Of a stretch of DNA of 64,000 nt, positions 1 to 12,600 are shown piece by piece (within the stretch, counting starts at the first letter, position 1; the number at the start of each line of letters is the position of its first letter). The stretch covers positions 12,479,684 through 12,543,683 of the forward strand of contig JAMKCF010000019.1 of assembly GCA_023634235.1 (NCBI GenBank), in the 5' to 3' direction. The translations under genes and the position numbers were made by a program. Below the pieces are notes generated by a model. It did not search any database, was not told the DNA's origin, and saw nothing but the letters and a program-made list of their open reading frames with translations. This stretch comes from Pisaster brevispinus (lineage: Eukaryota > Echinodermata > Asteroidea > Forcipulatida > Asteriidae).

Positions 1-193
1 TTTTTTGTGCAGCTCCGTGTACAAAAATCCCACTGAAGATGCTTTTGAGTGGCTTTCTGAGTGTCCCAGCCTGCAGGCCATTTCCGGCACGAAGATGGTG
101 CACATCGGCCCAAAAAGTCTGATGTTCGGGTGAAGTGGAATTCAAGGCACACTCAGGTACAAATTTCGTCTCTCTAGCATTTCTAGTTCATGA

Positions 194-604
194 GTTATTC
201 TCAAACTTAGCTCGGGTGTTGTTTCAAATCATTCTTCGGGTGGACATGTCTTGCCTTTGTTGTTGCTCGGCCCCGGCGCGTGGGCTAACTTGCCGGTGGT
301 TGTAGCCCTATTCCGGGGCCGCTCGCCCCGCCTAGAAAATGCTCAGAGACACGGATCCACGACGAGGTGAGAGCCCTGAATCGTGGCTTTCCAGTGGTGG
401 AAACCTTGTGCAAATCCGATGTTGTTATGGGTGTGATTTGACCCTCCTTGTATTTTATTTCGTTTCTTCTTCTTTTTGTGCAGCTCCGTGTACAAAAATC
501 CCACTGAAGATGCTTTTGAGTGGCTTTCTGAGTGTCCCAGCCTGCAGGCCATTTCCGGCACGAAGATGGTGCACATCGGCCCAAAAAGTCTGATGTTCGG
601 GTGA
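194..604 (+). other. Representative unit: cryptic two-exon reading frame
   Basis: Shown for one unit; the same layout repeats every 471 bp. A frame is open from 194 (just after a TGA) to 366, where GACGAG meets GTGAGAG, a good donor. The proposed intron is 367-483 (117 bp) and ends in a long T/C tract and TGTGCAG. The second segment, 484-604, continues the frame in phase (AG plus C gives a Ser codon) for 39 codons and ends in TGA at 602. The second segment reads like ordinary protein (SVYKNPTEDAFEWLSECPSL, then QAISGTKMVHIGPKSLMFG). The first segment has no in-frame ATG, so an upstream exon or acceptor would be needed; CTTAG at 206-210 and CCTAG at 331-335 are possible. I do not recognise the protein family. 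A second donor-like CAG/GTAC lies at 627/628. Whether the unit is transcribed cannot be seen. Confidence 0.4.
268..321 (+). other. Representative unit: GC-rich stem-loop
   Basis: CGGCCCCGG (268-276) and CCGGGGCCG (313-321) are perfect 9-bp inverted arms. Inside them GGGCT pairs with AGCCC and AAC with GTT around a 9-nt loop, with a small bulge. The structure recurs in every unit of the array. One copy (near 11149) has G-to-T in the right arm, which breaks one pair. It could form in RNA or as a cruciform in DNA; the role is unknown. Confidence 0.7.
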
Positions 605-3600
605 AGTGGAATTCAAGGCACACTCAGGTACAAATTTCGTCTCTCTAGCATTTCTAGTTCATGAGTTATTCTCAAACTTAGCTCGGGTGTTGTTTCAAAT
701 CATTCTTCGGGTGGACATGTCTTGCCTTTGTTGTTGCTCGGCCCCGGCGCGTGGGCTAACTTGCCGGTGGTTGTAGCCCTATTCCGGGGCCGCTCGCCCC
801 GCCTAGAAAATGCTCAGAGACACGGATCCACGACGAGGTGAGAGCCCTGAATCGTGGCTTTCCAGTGGTGGAAACCTTGTGCAAATCCGATGTTGTTATG
901 GGTGTGATTTGACCCTCCTTGTATTTTATTTCGTTTCTTCTTCTTTTTGTGCAGCTCCGTGTACAAAAATCCCACTGAAGATGCTTTTGAGTGGCTTTCT
1001 GAGTGTCCCAGCCTGCAGGCCATTTCCGGCACGAAGATGGTGCACATCGGCCCAAAAAGTCTGATGTTCGGGTGAAGTGGAATTCAAGGCACACTCAGGT
1101 ACAAATTTCGTCTCTCTAGCATTTCTAGTTCATGAGTTATTCTCAAACTTAGCTCGGGTGTTGTTTCAAATCATTCTTCGGGTGGACATGTCTTGCCTTT
1201 GTTGTTGCTCGGCCCCGGCGCGTGGGCTAACTTGCCGGTGGTTGTAGCCCTATTCCGGGGCCGCTCGCCCCGCCTAGAAAATGCTCAGAGACACGGATCC
1301 ACGACGAGGTGAGAGCCCTGAATCGTGGCTTTCCAGTGGTGGAAACCTTGTGCAAATCCGATGTTGTTATGGGTGTGATTTGACCCTCCTTGTATTTTAT
1401 TTCGTTTCTTCTTCTTTTTGTGCAGCTCCGTGTACAAAAATCCCACTGAAGATGCTTTTGAGTGGCTTTCTGAGTGTCCCAGCCTGCAGGCCATTTCCGG
1501 CACGAAGATGGTGCACATCGGCCCAAAAAGTCTGATGTTCGGGTGAAGTGGAATTCAAGGCACACTCAGGTACAAATTTCGTCTCTCTAGCATTTCTAGT
1601 TCATGAGTTATTCTCAAACTTAGCTCGGGTGTTGTTTCAAATCATTCTTCGGGTGGACATGTCTTGCCTTTGTTGTTGCTCGGCCCCGGCGCGTGGGCTA
1701 ACTTGCCGGTGGTTGTAGCCCTATTCCGGGGCCGCTCGCCCCGCCTAGAAAATGCTCAGAGACACGGATCCACGACGAGGTGAGAGCCCTGAATCGTGGC
1801 TTTCCAGTGGTGGAAACCTTGTGCAAATCCGATGTTGTTATGGGTGTGATTTGACCCTCTTTGTATTTTATTTCGTTTCTTCTTCTTTTTGTGCAGCTCC
1901 GTGTACAAAAATCCCACTGAAGATGCTTTTGAGTGGCTTTCTGAGTGTCCCAGCCTGCAGGCCATTTCTGGCACGAAGATGGTGCACATCGGCCCAAAAA
2001 GTCTAATGTTCGGGTGAAGTGGAATTCAAGGCACACTCAGGTACAAATTTCGTCTCTCTAGCATTTCTAGTTCATGAGTTATTCTCAAACTTAGCTCGGG
2101 TGTTGTTTCAAATCATTCTTCGGGTGGACATGTCTTGCCTTTGTTGTTGCTCGGCCCCGGCGCGTGGGCTAACTTGCCGGTGGTTGTAGCCCTATTCCGG
2201 GGCCGCTCGCCCCGCCTAGAAAATGCTCAGAGACACGGATCCACGACGAGGTGAGAGCCCTGAATCGTGGCTTTCCAGTGGTGGAAACCTTGTGCAAATC
2301 CGATGTTGTTATGGGTGTGATTTGACCCTCCTTGTATTTTATTTCGTTTCTTCTTCTTTTTGTGCAGCTCCGTGTACAAAAATCCCACTGAAGATGCTTT
2401 TGAGTGGCTTTCTGAGTGTCCCAGCCTGCAGGCCATTTCCGGCACGAAGATGGTGCACATCGGCCCAAAAAGTCTGATGTTCGGGTGAAGTGGAATTCAA
2501 GGCACACTCAGGTACAAATTACGTCTCTCTAGCATTTCTAGTTCATGAGTTATTCTCAAACTTAGCTCGGGTGTTGTTTCAAATCATTCTTCGGGTGGAC
2601 ATGTCTTGCCTTTGTTGTTGCTCGGCCCCGGCGCGTGGGCTAACTTGCCGGTGGTTGTAGCCCTATTCCGGGGCCGCTCGCCCCGCCTAGAAAATGCTCA
2701 GAGACACGGATCCACGACGAGGTGAGAGCCCTGAATCGTGGCTTTCCAGTGGTGGAAACCTTGTGCAAATCCGATGTTGTTATGGGTGTGATTTGACCCT
2801 CCTTGTATTTTATTTCGTTTCTTCTTCTTTTTGTGCAGCTCCGTGTACAAAAATCCCACTGAAAATGCTTTTGAGTGGCTTTCTGAGTGTCTCAGCCTGC
2901 AGGCCATTTCCGGCACGAAGATGGTGCACATCGGCCCAAAAAGTCTAATGTTCGGGTGAAGTGGAATTCAAGGCACACTCAGGTACAAATTTCGTCTCTC
3001 TAGCATTTCTAGTTCATGAGTTATTCTCAAACTTAGCTCGGGTGTTGTTTCAAATCATTCTTCGGGTGGACATGTCTTGCCTTTGTTGTTGCTCGGCCCC
3101 GGCGCGTGGGCTAACTTGCCGGTGGTTGTAGCTCTATTCCGGGGCCGCTCGCCCCGCCTAGAAAATGCTCAGAGACACGGATCCACGACGAGGTGAGAGC
3201 CCTGAATCGTGGCTTTCCAGTGGTGGAAACCTTGTGCAAATCCGATGTTGTTATGGGTGTGATTTGACCCTCCTTGTATTTTATTTCGTTTCTTCTTCTT
3301 TTTGTGCAGCTCCGTGTACAAAAATCCCACTGAAGATGCTTTTGAGTGGCTTTCTGAGTGTCCCAGCCTGCAGGCCATTTCCGGCACGAAGATGGTGCAC
3401 ATCGGCCCAAAAAGTCTGATGTTCGGGTGAAGTGGAATTCAAGGCACACTCAGGTACAAATTTCGTCTCTCTAGCATTTCTAGTTCATGAGTTATTCTCA
3501 AACTTAGCTCGGGTGTTGTTTCAAATCATTCTTCGGGTGGACATGTCTTGCCTTTGTTGTTGCTCGGCCCCGGCGCGTGGGCTAACTTGCCGGTGGTTGT

Positions 3601-6600
3601 AGCCCTATTCCGGGGCCGCTCGCCCCGCCTAGAAAATGCTCAGAGACACGGATCCACGACGAGGTGAGAGCCCTGAATCGTGGCTTTCCAGTGGTGGAAA
3701 CCTTGTGCAAATCCGATGTTGTTATGGGTGTGATTTGACCCTCCTTGTATTTTATTTCGTTTCTTCTTCTTTTTGTGCAGCTCCGTGTACAAAAATCCCA
3801 CTGAAGATGCTTTTGAGTGGCTTTCTGAGTGTCCCAGCCTGCAGGCCATTTCTGGCACGAAGATGGTGCACATCGGCCCAAAAAGTCTAATGTTCGGGTG
3901 AAGTGGAATTCAAGGCACACTCAGGTACAAATTTCGTCTCTCTAGCATTTCTAGTTCATGATTTATTCTCAAACTTAGCTCGGGTGTTGTTTCAAATCAT
4001 TCTTCGGGTGGACATGTCTTGCCTTTGTTGTTGCTCGGCCCCGGCGCGTGGGCTAACTTGCCGGTGGTTGTAGCCCTATTCCGGGGCCGCTCGCCCCGCC
4101 TAGAAAATGCTCAGAGACACGGATCCACGACGAGGTGAGAGCCCTGAATCGTGGCTTTCCAGTGGTGGAAACCTTGTGCAAATCCGATGTTGTTATGGGT
4201 GTGATTTGACCCTCCTTGTATTTTATTTCGTTTCTTCTTCTTTTTGTGCAGCTCCGTGTACAAAAATCCCACTGAAGATGCTTTTGAGTGGCTTTCTGAG
4301 TGTCCCAGCCTGCAGGCCATTTCCGGCACGAAGATGGTGCACATCGGCCCAAAAAGTCTGATGTTCGGGTGAAGTGGAATTCAAGGCACACTCAGGTACA
4401 AATTTCGTCTCTCTAGCATTTCTAGTTCATGAGTTATTCTCAAACTTAGCTCGGGTGTTGTTTCAAATCATTCTTCGGGTGGACATGTCTTGCCTTTGTT
4501 GTTGCTCGGCCCCGGCGCGTGGGCTAACTTGCCGGTGGTTGTAGCCCTATTCCGGGGCCGCTCGCCCCGCCTAGAAAATGCTCAGAGACACGGATCCACG
4601 ACGAGGTGAGAGCCCTGAATCGTGGCTTTCCAGTGGTGGAAACCTTGTGCAAATCCGATGTTGTTATGGGTGTGATTTGACCCTCCTTGTATTTTATTTC
4701 GTTTCTTCTTCTTTTTGTGCAGCTCCGTGTACAAAAATCCCACTGAAGATGCTTTTGAGTGGCTTTCTGAGTGTCCCAGCCTGCAGGCCATTTCCGGCAC
4801 GAAGATGGTGCACATCGGCCCAAAAAGTCTGATGTTCGGGTGAAGTGGAATTCAAGGCACACTCAGGTACAAATTTCGTCTCTCTAGCATTTCTAGTTCA
4901 TGAGTTATTCTCAAACTTAGCTCGGGTGTTGTTTCAAATCATTCTTCGGGTGGACATGTCTTGCCTTTGTTGTTGCTCGGCCCCGGCGCGTGGGCTAACT
5001 TGCCGGTGGTTGTAGCCCTATTCCGGGGCCGCTCGCCCCGCCTAGAAAATGCTCAGAGACACGGATCCACGACGAGGTGAGAGCCCTGAATCGTGGCTTT
5101 CCAGTGGTGGAAACCTTGTGCAAATCCGATGTTGTTATGGGTGTGATTTGACCCTCCTTGTATTTTATTTCGTTTCTTCTTCTTTTTGTGCAGCTCCGTG
5201 TACAAAAATCCCACTGAAGATGCTTTTGAGTGGCTTTCTGAGTGTCCCAGCCTGCAGGCCATTTCCGGCACGAAGATGGTGCACATCGGCCCAAAAAGTC
5301 TGATGTTCGGGTGACGTGGAATTCAAGGCACACTCAGGTACAAATTTCGTCTCTCTAGCATTTCTAGTTCATGAGTTATTCTCAAACTTAGCTCGGGTGT
5401 TGTTTCAAATCATTCTTCGGGTGGACATGTCTTGCCTTTGTTGTTGCTCGGCCCCGGCGCGTGGGCTAACTTGCCGGTGGTTGTAGCCCTATTCCGGGGC
5501 CGCTCGCCCCGCCTAGAAAATGCTCAGAGACACGGATCCACGACGAGGTGAGAGCCCTGAATCGTGGCTTTCCAGTGGTGGAAACCTTGTGCAAATCCGA
5601 TGTTGTTATGGGTGTGATTTGACCCTCCTTGTATTTTATTTCGTTTCTTCTTCTTTTTGTGCAGCTCCGTGTACAAAAATCCCACTGAAGATGCTTTTGA
5701 GTGGCTTTCTGAGTGTCCCAGCCTGCAGGCCATTTCCGGCACGAAGATGGTGCACATCGGCCCAAAAAGTCTGATGTTCGGGTGAAGTGGAATTCAAGGC
5801 ACACTCAGGTACAAATTTCGTCTCTCTAGCATTTCTAGTTCATGAGTTATTCTCAAACTTAGCTCGGGTGTTGTTTCAAATCATTCTTCGGGTGGACATG
5901 TCTTGCCTTTGTTGTTGCTCGGCCCCGGCGCGTGGGCTAACTTGCCGGTGGTTGTAGCCCTATTCCGGGGCCGCTCGCCCCGCCTAGAAAATGCTCAGAG
6001 ACACGGATCTACAACGAGGTGAGAGCCCTGAATCGTGGCTTTCCAGTGGTGGAAACCTTGTGCAAATCCGATGTTGTTATGGGTGTGATTTGACCCTCCT
6101 TGTATCTTATTTCGTTTCTTCTTCTTTTTGTGCAGCTCCGTGTACAAAAATCCCACTGAAGATGCTTTTGAGTGGCTTTCTGAGTGTCCCAGCCTGCAGG
6201 CCATTTCCGGCACGAAGATGGTGCACATCGGCCCAAAAAGTCTGATGTTCGGGTGAAGTGGAATTCAAGGCACACTCAGGTACAAATTTCGTCTCTCTAG
6301 CATTTCTAGTTCATGAGTTATTCTCAAACTTAGCTCGGGTGTTGTTTCAAATCATTCTTCGGGTGGACATGTCTTGCCTTTGTTGTTGCTCGGCCCCGGC
6401 GCGTGGGCTAACTTGCCGGTGGTTGTAGCCCTATTCCGGGGCCGCTCGCCCCGCCTAGAAAATGCTCAGAGACACGGATCTACGACGAGGTGAGAGCCCT
6501 GAATTGTGGCTTTCCAGTGGTGGAAACCTTGTGCAAATCCGATGTTGTTATGGGTGTGATTTGACCCTCCTTGTATTTTATTTCGTTTCTTCTTCTTTTT

Positions 6601-9600
6601 GTGCAGCTCCGTGTACAAAAATCCCACTGAAGATGCTTTTGAGTGGCTTTCTGAGTGTCCAAGCCTGCAGGCCATTTCCGGCACGAAGATGGTGCACATC
6701 GGCCCAAAAAGTCTGATGTTCGGGTGAAGTGGAATTCAAGGCACACTCAGGTACAAATTTCGTCTCTCTAGCATTTCTAGTTCATGAGTTATTCTCAAAC
6801 TTAGCTCGGGTGTTGTTTCAAATCATTCTTCGGGTGGACATGTCTTGCCTTTGTTGTTGCTCGGCCCCGGCGCGTGGGCTAACTTGCCGGTGGTTGTAGC
6901 CCTATTCCGGGGCCGCTCGCCCCGCCTAGAAAATGCTCAGAGACACGGATCCACGACGAGGTGAGAGCCCTGAATCGTGGCTTTCCAGTGGTGGAAACCT
7001 TGTGCAAATCCGATGTTGTTATGGGTGTGATTTGACCCTCCTTGTATTTTATTTCGTTTCTTCTTCTTTTTGTGCAGCTCCGTGTACAAAAATCCCACTG
7101 AAGATGCTTTTGAGTGGCTTTCTGAGTGTCCCAGCCTGCAGGCCATTTCCGGCACGAAGATGGTGCACATCGGCCCAAAAAGTCTAATGTTCGGGTGAAG
7201 TGGAATTCAAGGCACACTCAGGTACAAATTTCGTCTCTCTAGCATTTCTAGTTCATGAGTTATTCTCAAACTTAGCTCGGGTGTTGTTTCAAATCATTCT
7301 TCGGGTGGACATGTCTTGCCTTTGTTGTTGCTCGGCCCCGGCGCGTGGGCTAACTTGCCGGTGGTTGTAGCCCTATTCCGGGGCCGCTCGCCCCGCCTAG
7401 AAAATGCTCAGAGACACGGATCCACGACGAGGTGAGAGCCCTGAATCGTGGCTTTCCAGTGGTGGAAACCTTGTGCAAATCCGATGTTGTTATGGGTGTG
7501 ATTTGACCCTCCTTGTATTTTATTTCGTTTCTTCTTCTTTTTGTGCAGCTCCGTGTACAAAAATCCCACTGAAGATGCTTTTGAGTGGCTTTCTGAGTGT
7601 CCCAGCCTGCAGGCCATTTCCGGCACGAAGATGGTGCACATCGGCCCAAAAAGTCTGATGTTCGGGTGAAGTGGAATTCAAGGCACACTCAGGTACAAAT
7701 TTCGTCTCTCTAGCATTTCTAGTTCATGAGTTATTCTCAAACTTAGCTCGGGTGTTGTTTCAAATCATTCTTCGGGTGGACATGTCTTGCCTTTGTTGTT
7801 GCTCGGCCCCGGCGCGTGGGCTAACTTGCCGGTGGTTGTAGCCCTATTCCGGGGCCGCTCGCCCCGCCTAGAAAATGCTCAGAGACACGGATCTACAACG
7901 AGGTGAGAGCCCTGAATCGTGGCTTTCCAGTGGTGGAAACCTTGTGCAAATCCGATGTTGTTATGGGTGTGATTTGACCCTCCTTGTATCTTATTTCGTT
8001 TCTTCTTCTTTTTGTGCAGCTCCGTGTACAAAAATCCCACTGAAGATGCTTTTGAGTGGCTTTCTGAGTGTCCCAGCCTGCAGGCCATTTCCGGCACGAA
8101 GATGGTGCACATCGGCCCAAAAAGTCTGATGTTCGGGTGAAGTGGAATTCAAGGCACACTCAGGTACAAATTTCGTCTCTCTAGCATTTCTAGTTCATGA
8201 GTTATTCTCAAACTTAGCTCGGGTGTTGTTTCAAATCATTCTTCGGGTGGACATGTCTTGCCTTTGTTGTTGCTCGGCCCCGGCGCGTGGGCTAACTTGC
8301 CGGTGGTTGTAGCCCTATTCCGGGGCCGCTCGCCCCGCCTAGAAAATGCTCAGAGACACGGATCTACGACGAGGTGAGAGCCCTGAATTGTGGCTTTCCA
8401 GTGGTGGAAACCTTGTGCAAATCCGATGTTGTTATGGGTGTGATTTGACCCTCCTTGTATTTTATTTCGTTTCTTCTTCTTTTTGTGCAGCTCCGTGTAC
8501 AAAAATCCCACTGAAGATGCTTTTGAGTGGCTTTCTGAGTGTCCAAGCCTGCAGGCCATTTCCGGCACGAAGATGGTGCACATCGGCCCAAAAAGTCTGA
8601 TGTTCGGGTGAAGTGGAATTCAAGGCACACTCAGGTACAAATTTCGTCTCTCTAGCATTTCTAGTTCATGAGTTATTCTCAAACTTAGCTCGGGTGTTGT
8701 TTCAAATCATTCTTCGGGTGGACATGTCTTGCCTTTGTTGTTGCTCGGCCCCGGCGCGTGGGCTAACTTGCCGGTGGTTGTAGCCCTATTCCGGGGCCGC
8801 TCGCCCCGCCTAGAAAATGCTCAGAGACACGGATCCACGACGAGGTGAGAGCCCTGAATCGTGGCTTTCCAGTGGTGGAAACCTTGTGCAAATCCGATGT
8901 TGTTATGGGTGTGATTTGACCCTCCTTGTATTTTATTTCGTTTCTTCTTCTTTTTGTGCAGCTCCGTGTACAAAAATCCCACTGAAGATGCTTTTGAGTG
9001 GCTTTCTGAGTGTCCCAGCCTGCAGGCCATTTCCGGCACGAAGATGGTGCACATCGGCCCAAAAAGTCTGATGTTCGGGTGAAGTGGAATTCAAGGCACA
9101 CTCAGGTACAAATTTCGTCTCTCTAGCATTTCTAGTTCATGAGTTATTCTCAAACTTAGCTCGGGTGTTGTTTCAAATCATTCTTCGGGTGGACATGTCT
9201 TGCCTTTGTTGTTGCTCGGCCCCGGCGCGTGGGCTAACTTGCCGGTGGTTGTAGCCCTATTCCGGGGCCGCTCGCCCCGCCTAGAAAATGCTCAGAGACA
9301 CGGATCTACGACGAGGTGAGAGCCCTGAATCGTGGCTTTCCAGTGGTGGAAACCTTGTGCAAATCCGATGTTGTTATGGGTGTGATTTGACCCTCCTTGT
9401 ATTTTATTTCGTTTCTTCTTCTTTTTGTGCAGCTCCGTGTACAAAAATCCCACTGAAGATGCTTTTGAGTGGCTTTCTGAGTGTCCCAGCCTGCAGGCCA
9501 TTTCCGGCACGAAGATGGTGCACATCGGCCCAAAAAGTCTGATGTTCTGGTGAAGTGGAATTCAAGGCACACTCAGGTACAAATTTCGTCTCTCTAGCAT

Positions 9601-12600
9601 TTCTAGTTCATGAGTTATTCTCAAACTTAGCTCGGGTGTTGTTTCAAATCATTCTTCGGGTGGACATGTCTTGCCTTTGTTGTTGCTCGGCCCCGGCGCG
9701 TGGGCTAACTTGCCGGTGGTTGTAGCCCTATTCCGGGGCCGCTCGCCCCGCCTAGAAAATGCTCAGAGACACGGATCCACGACGAGGTGAGAGCCCTGAA
9801 TCGTGGCTTTCCAGTGGTGGAAACCTTGTGCAAATCCGATGTTGTTATGGGTGTGATTTGACCCTCCTTGTATTTTATTTCGTTTCTTCTTCTTTTTGTG
9901 CAGCTCCGTGTACAAAAATCCCACTGAAGATGCTTTTGAGTGGCTTTCTGAGTGTCCCAGCCTGCAGGCCATTTCCGGCACGAAGATGGTGCACATCGGC
10001 CCAAAAAGTCTGATGTTCGGGTGAAGTGGAATTCAAGGCACACTCAGGTACAAATTTCGTCTCTCTAGCATTTCTAGTTCATGAGTTATTCTCAAACTTA
10101 GCTCGGGTGTTGTTTCAAATCATTCTTCGGGTGGACATGTCTTGCCTTTGTTGTTGCTCGGCCCCGGCGCGTGGGCTAACTTGCCGGTGGTTGTAGCCCT
10201 ATTCCGGGGCCGCTCGCCCCGCCTAGAAAATGCTCAGAGACACGGATCCACGACGAGGTGAGAGCCCTGAATCGTGGCTTTCCAGTGGTGGAAACCTTGT
10301 GCAAATCCGATGTTGTTATGGGTGTGATTTGACCCTCCTTGTATTTTATTTCGTTTCTTCTTCTTTTTGTGCAGCTCCGTGTACAAAAATCCCACTGAAG
10401 ATGCTTTTGAGTGGCTTTCTGAGTGTCCCAGCCTGCAGGCCATTTCCGGCACGAAGATGGTGCACATCGGCCCAAAAAGTCTGATGTTCGGGTGAAGTGG
10501 AATTCAAGGCACACTCAGGTACAAATTTCGTCTCTCTAGCATTTCTAGTTCATGAGTTATTCTCAAACTTAGCTCGGGTGTTGTTTCAAATCATTCTTCG
10601 GGTGGACATGTCTTGCCTTTGTTGTTGCTCGGCCCCGGCGCGTGGGCTAACTTGCCGGTGGTTGTAGCCCTATTCCGGGGCCGCTCGCCCCGCCTAGAAA
10701 ATGCTCAGAGACACGGATCCACGACGAGGTGAGAGCCCTGAATCGTGGCTTTCCAGTGGTGGAAACCTTGTGCAAATCCGATGTTGTTATGGGTGTGATT
10801 TGACCCTCCTTGTATTTTATTTCGTTTCTTCTTCTTTTTGTGCAGCTCCGTGTACAAAAATCCCACTGAAGATGCTTTTGAGTGGCTTTCTGAGTGTCCC
10901 AGCCTGCAGGCCATTTCCGGCACGAAGATGGTGCACATCGGCCCAAAAAGTCTGATGTTCTGGTGAAGTGGAATTCAAGGCACACTCAGGTACAAATTTC
11001 GTCTCTCTAGCATTTCTAGTTCATGAGTTATTCTCAAACTTAGCTCGGGTGTTGTTTCAAATCATTCTTCGGGTGGACATGTCTTGCCTTTGTTGTTGCT
11101 CGGCCCCGGCGCGTGGGCTAACTTGCCGGTGGTTGTAGCCCTATTCCGGGTCCGCTCGCCCCGCCTAGAAAATGCTCAGAGACACGGATCCACGACGAGG
11201 TGAGAGCCCTGAATCGTGGCTTTCCAGTGGTGGAAACCTTGTGCAAATCCGATGTTGTTATGGGTGTGATTTGACCCTCCTTGTATTTTATTTCGTTTCT
11301 TCTTCTTTTTGTGCAGCTCCGTGTACAAAAATCCCACTGAAGATGCTTTTGAGTGGCTTTCTGAGTGTCCCAGCCTGCAGGCCATTTCCGGCACGAAGAT
11401 GGTGCACATCGGCCCAAAAAGTCTGATGTTCGGGTGAAGTGGAATTCAAGGCACACTCAGGTACAAATTTCGTCTCTCTAGCATTTCTAGTTCATGAGTT
11501 ATTCTCAAACTTAGCTCGGGTGTTGTTTCAAATCATTCTTCGGGTGGACATGTCTTGCCTTTGTTGTTGCTCGGCCCCGGCGCGTGGGCTAACTTGCCGG
11601 TGGTTGTAGCCCTATTCCGGGGCCGCTCGCCCCGCCTAGAAAATGCTCAGAGACACGGATCCACGACGAGGTGAGAGCCCTGAATCGTGGCTTTCCAGTG
11701 GTGGAAACCTTGTGCAAATCCGATGTTGTTATGGGTGTGATTTGACCCTCCTTGTATTTTATTTCGTTTCTTCTTCTTTTTGTGCAGCTCCGTGTACAAA
11801 AATCCCACTGAAGATGCTTTTGAGTGGCTTTCTGAGTGTCCCAGCCTGCAGGCCATTTCCGGCACGAAGATGGTGCACATCGGCCCAAAAAGTCTGATGT
11901 TCTGGTGAAGTGGAATTCAAGGCACACTCAGGTACAAATTTCGTCTCTCTAGCATTTCTAGTTCATGAGTTATTCTCAAACTTAGCTCGGGTGTTGTTTC
12001 AAATCATTCTTCGGGTGGACATGTCTTGCCTTTGTTGTTGCTCGGCCCCGGCGCGTGGGCTAACTTGCCGGTGGTTGTAGCCCTATTCCGGGGCCGCTCG
12101 CCCCGCCTAGAAAATGCTCAGAGACACGGATCCACGACGAGGTGAGAGCCCTGAATCGTGGCTTTCCAGTGGTGGAAACCTTGTGCAAATCCGATGTTGT
12201 TATGGGTGTGATTTGACCCTCCTTGTATTTTATTTCGTTTCTTCTTCTTTTTGTGCAGCTCCGTGTACAAAAATCCCACTGAAGATGCTTTTGAGTGGCT
12301 TTCTGAGTGTCCCAGCCTGCAGGCCATTTCCGGCACGAAGATGGTGCACATCGGCCCAAAAAGTCTGATGTTCGGGTGAAGTGGAATTCAAGGCACACTC
12401 AGGTACAAATTTCGTCTCTCTAGCATTTCTAGTTCATGAGTTATTCTCAAACTTAGCTCGGGTGTTGTTTCAAATCATTCTTCGGGTGGACATGTCTTGC
12501 CTTTGTTGTTGCTCGGCCCCGGCGCGTGGGCTAACTTGCCGGTGGTTGTAGCCCTATTCCGGGGCCGCTCGCCCCGCCTAGAAAATGCTCAGAGACACGG

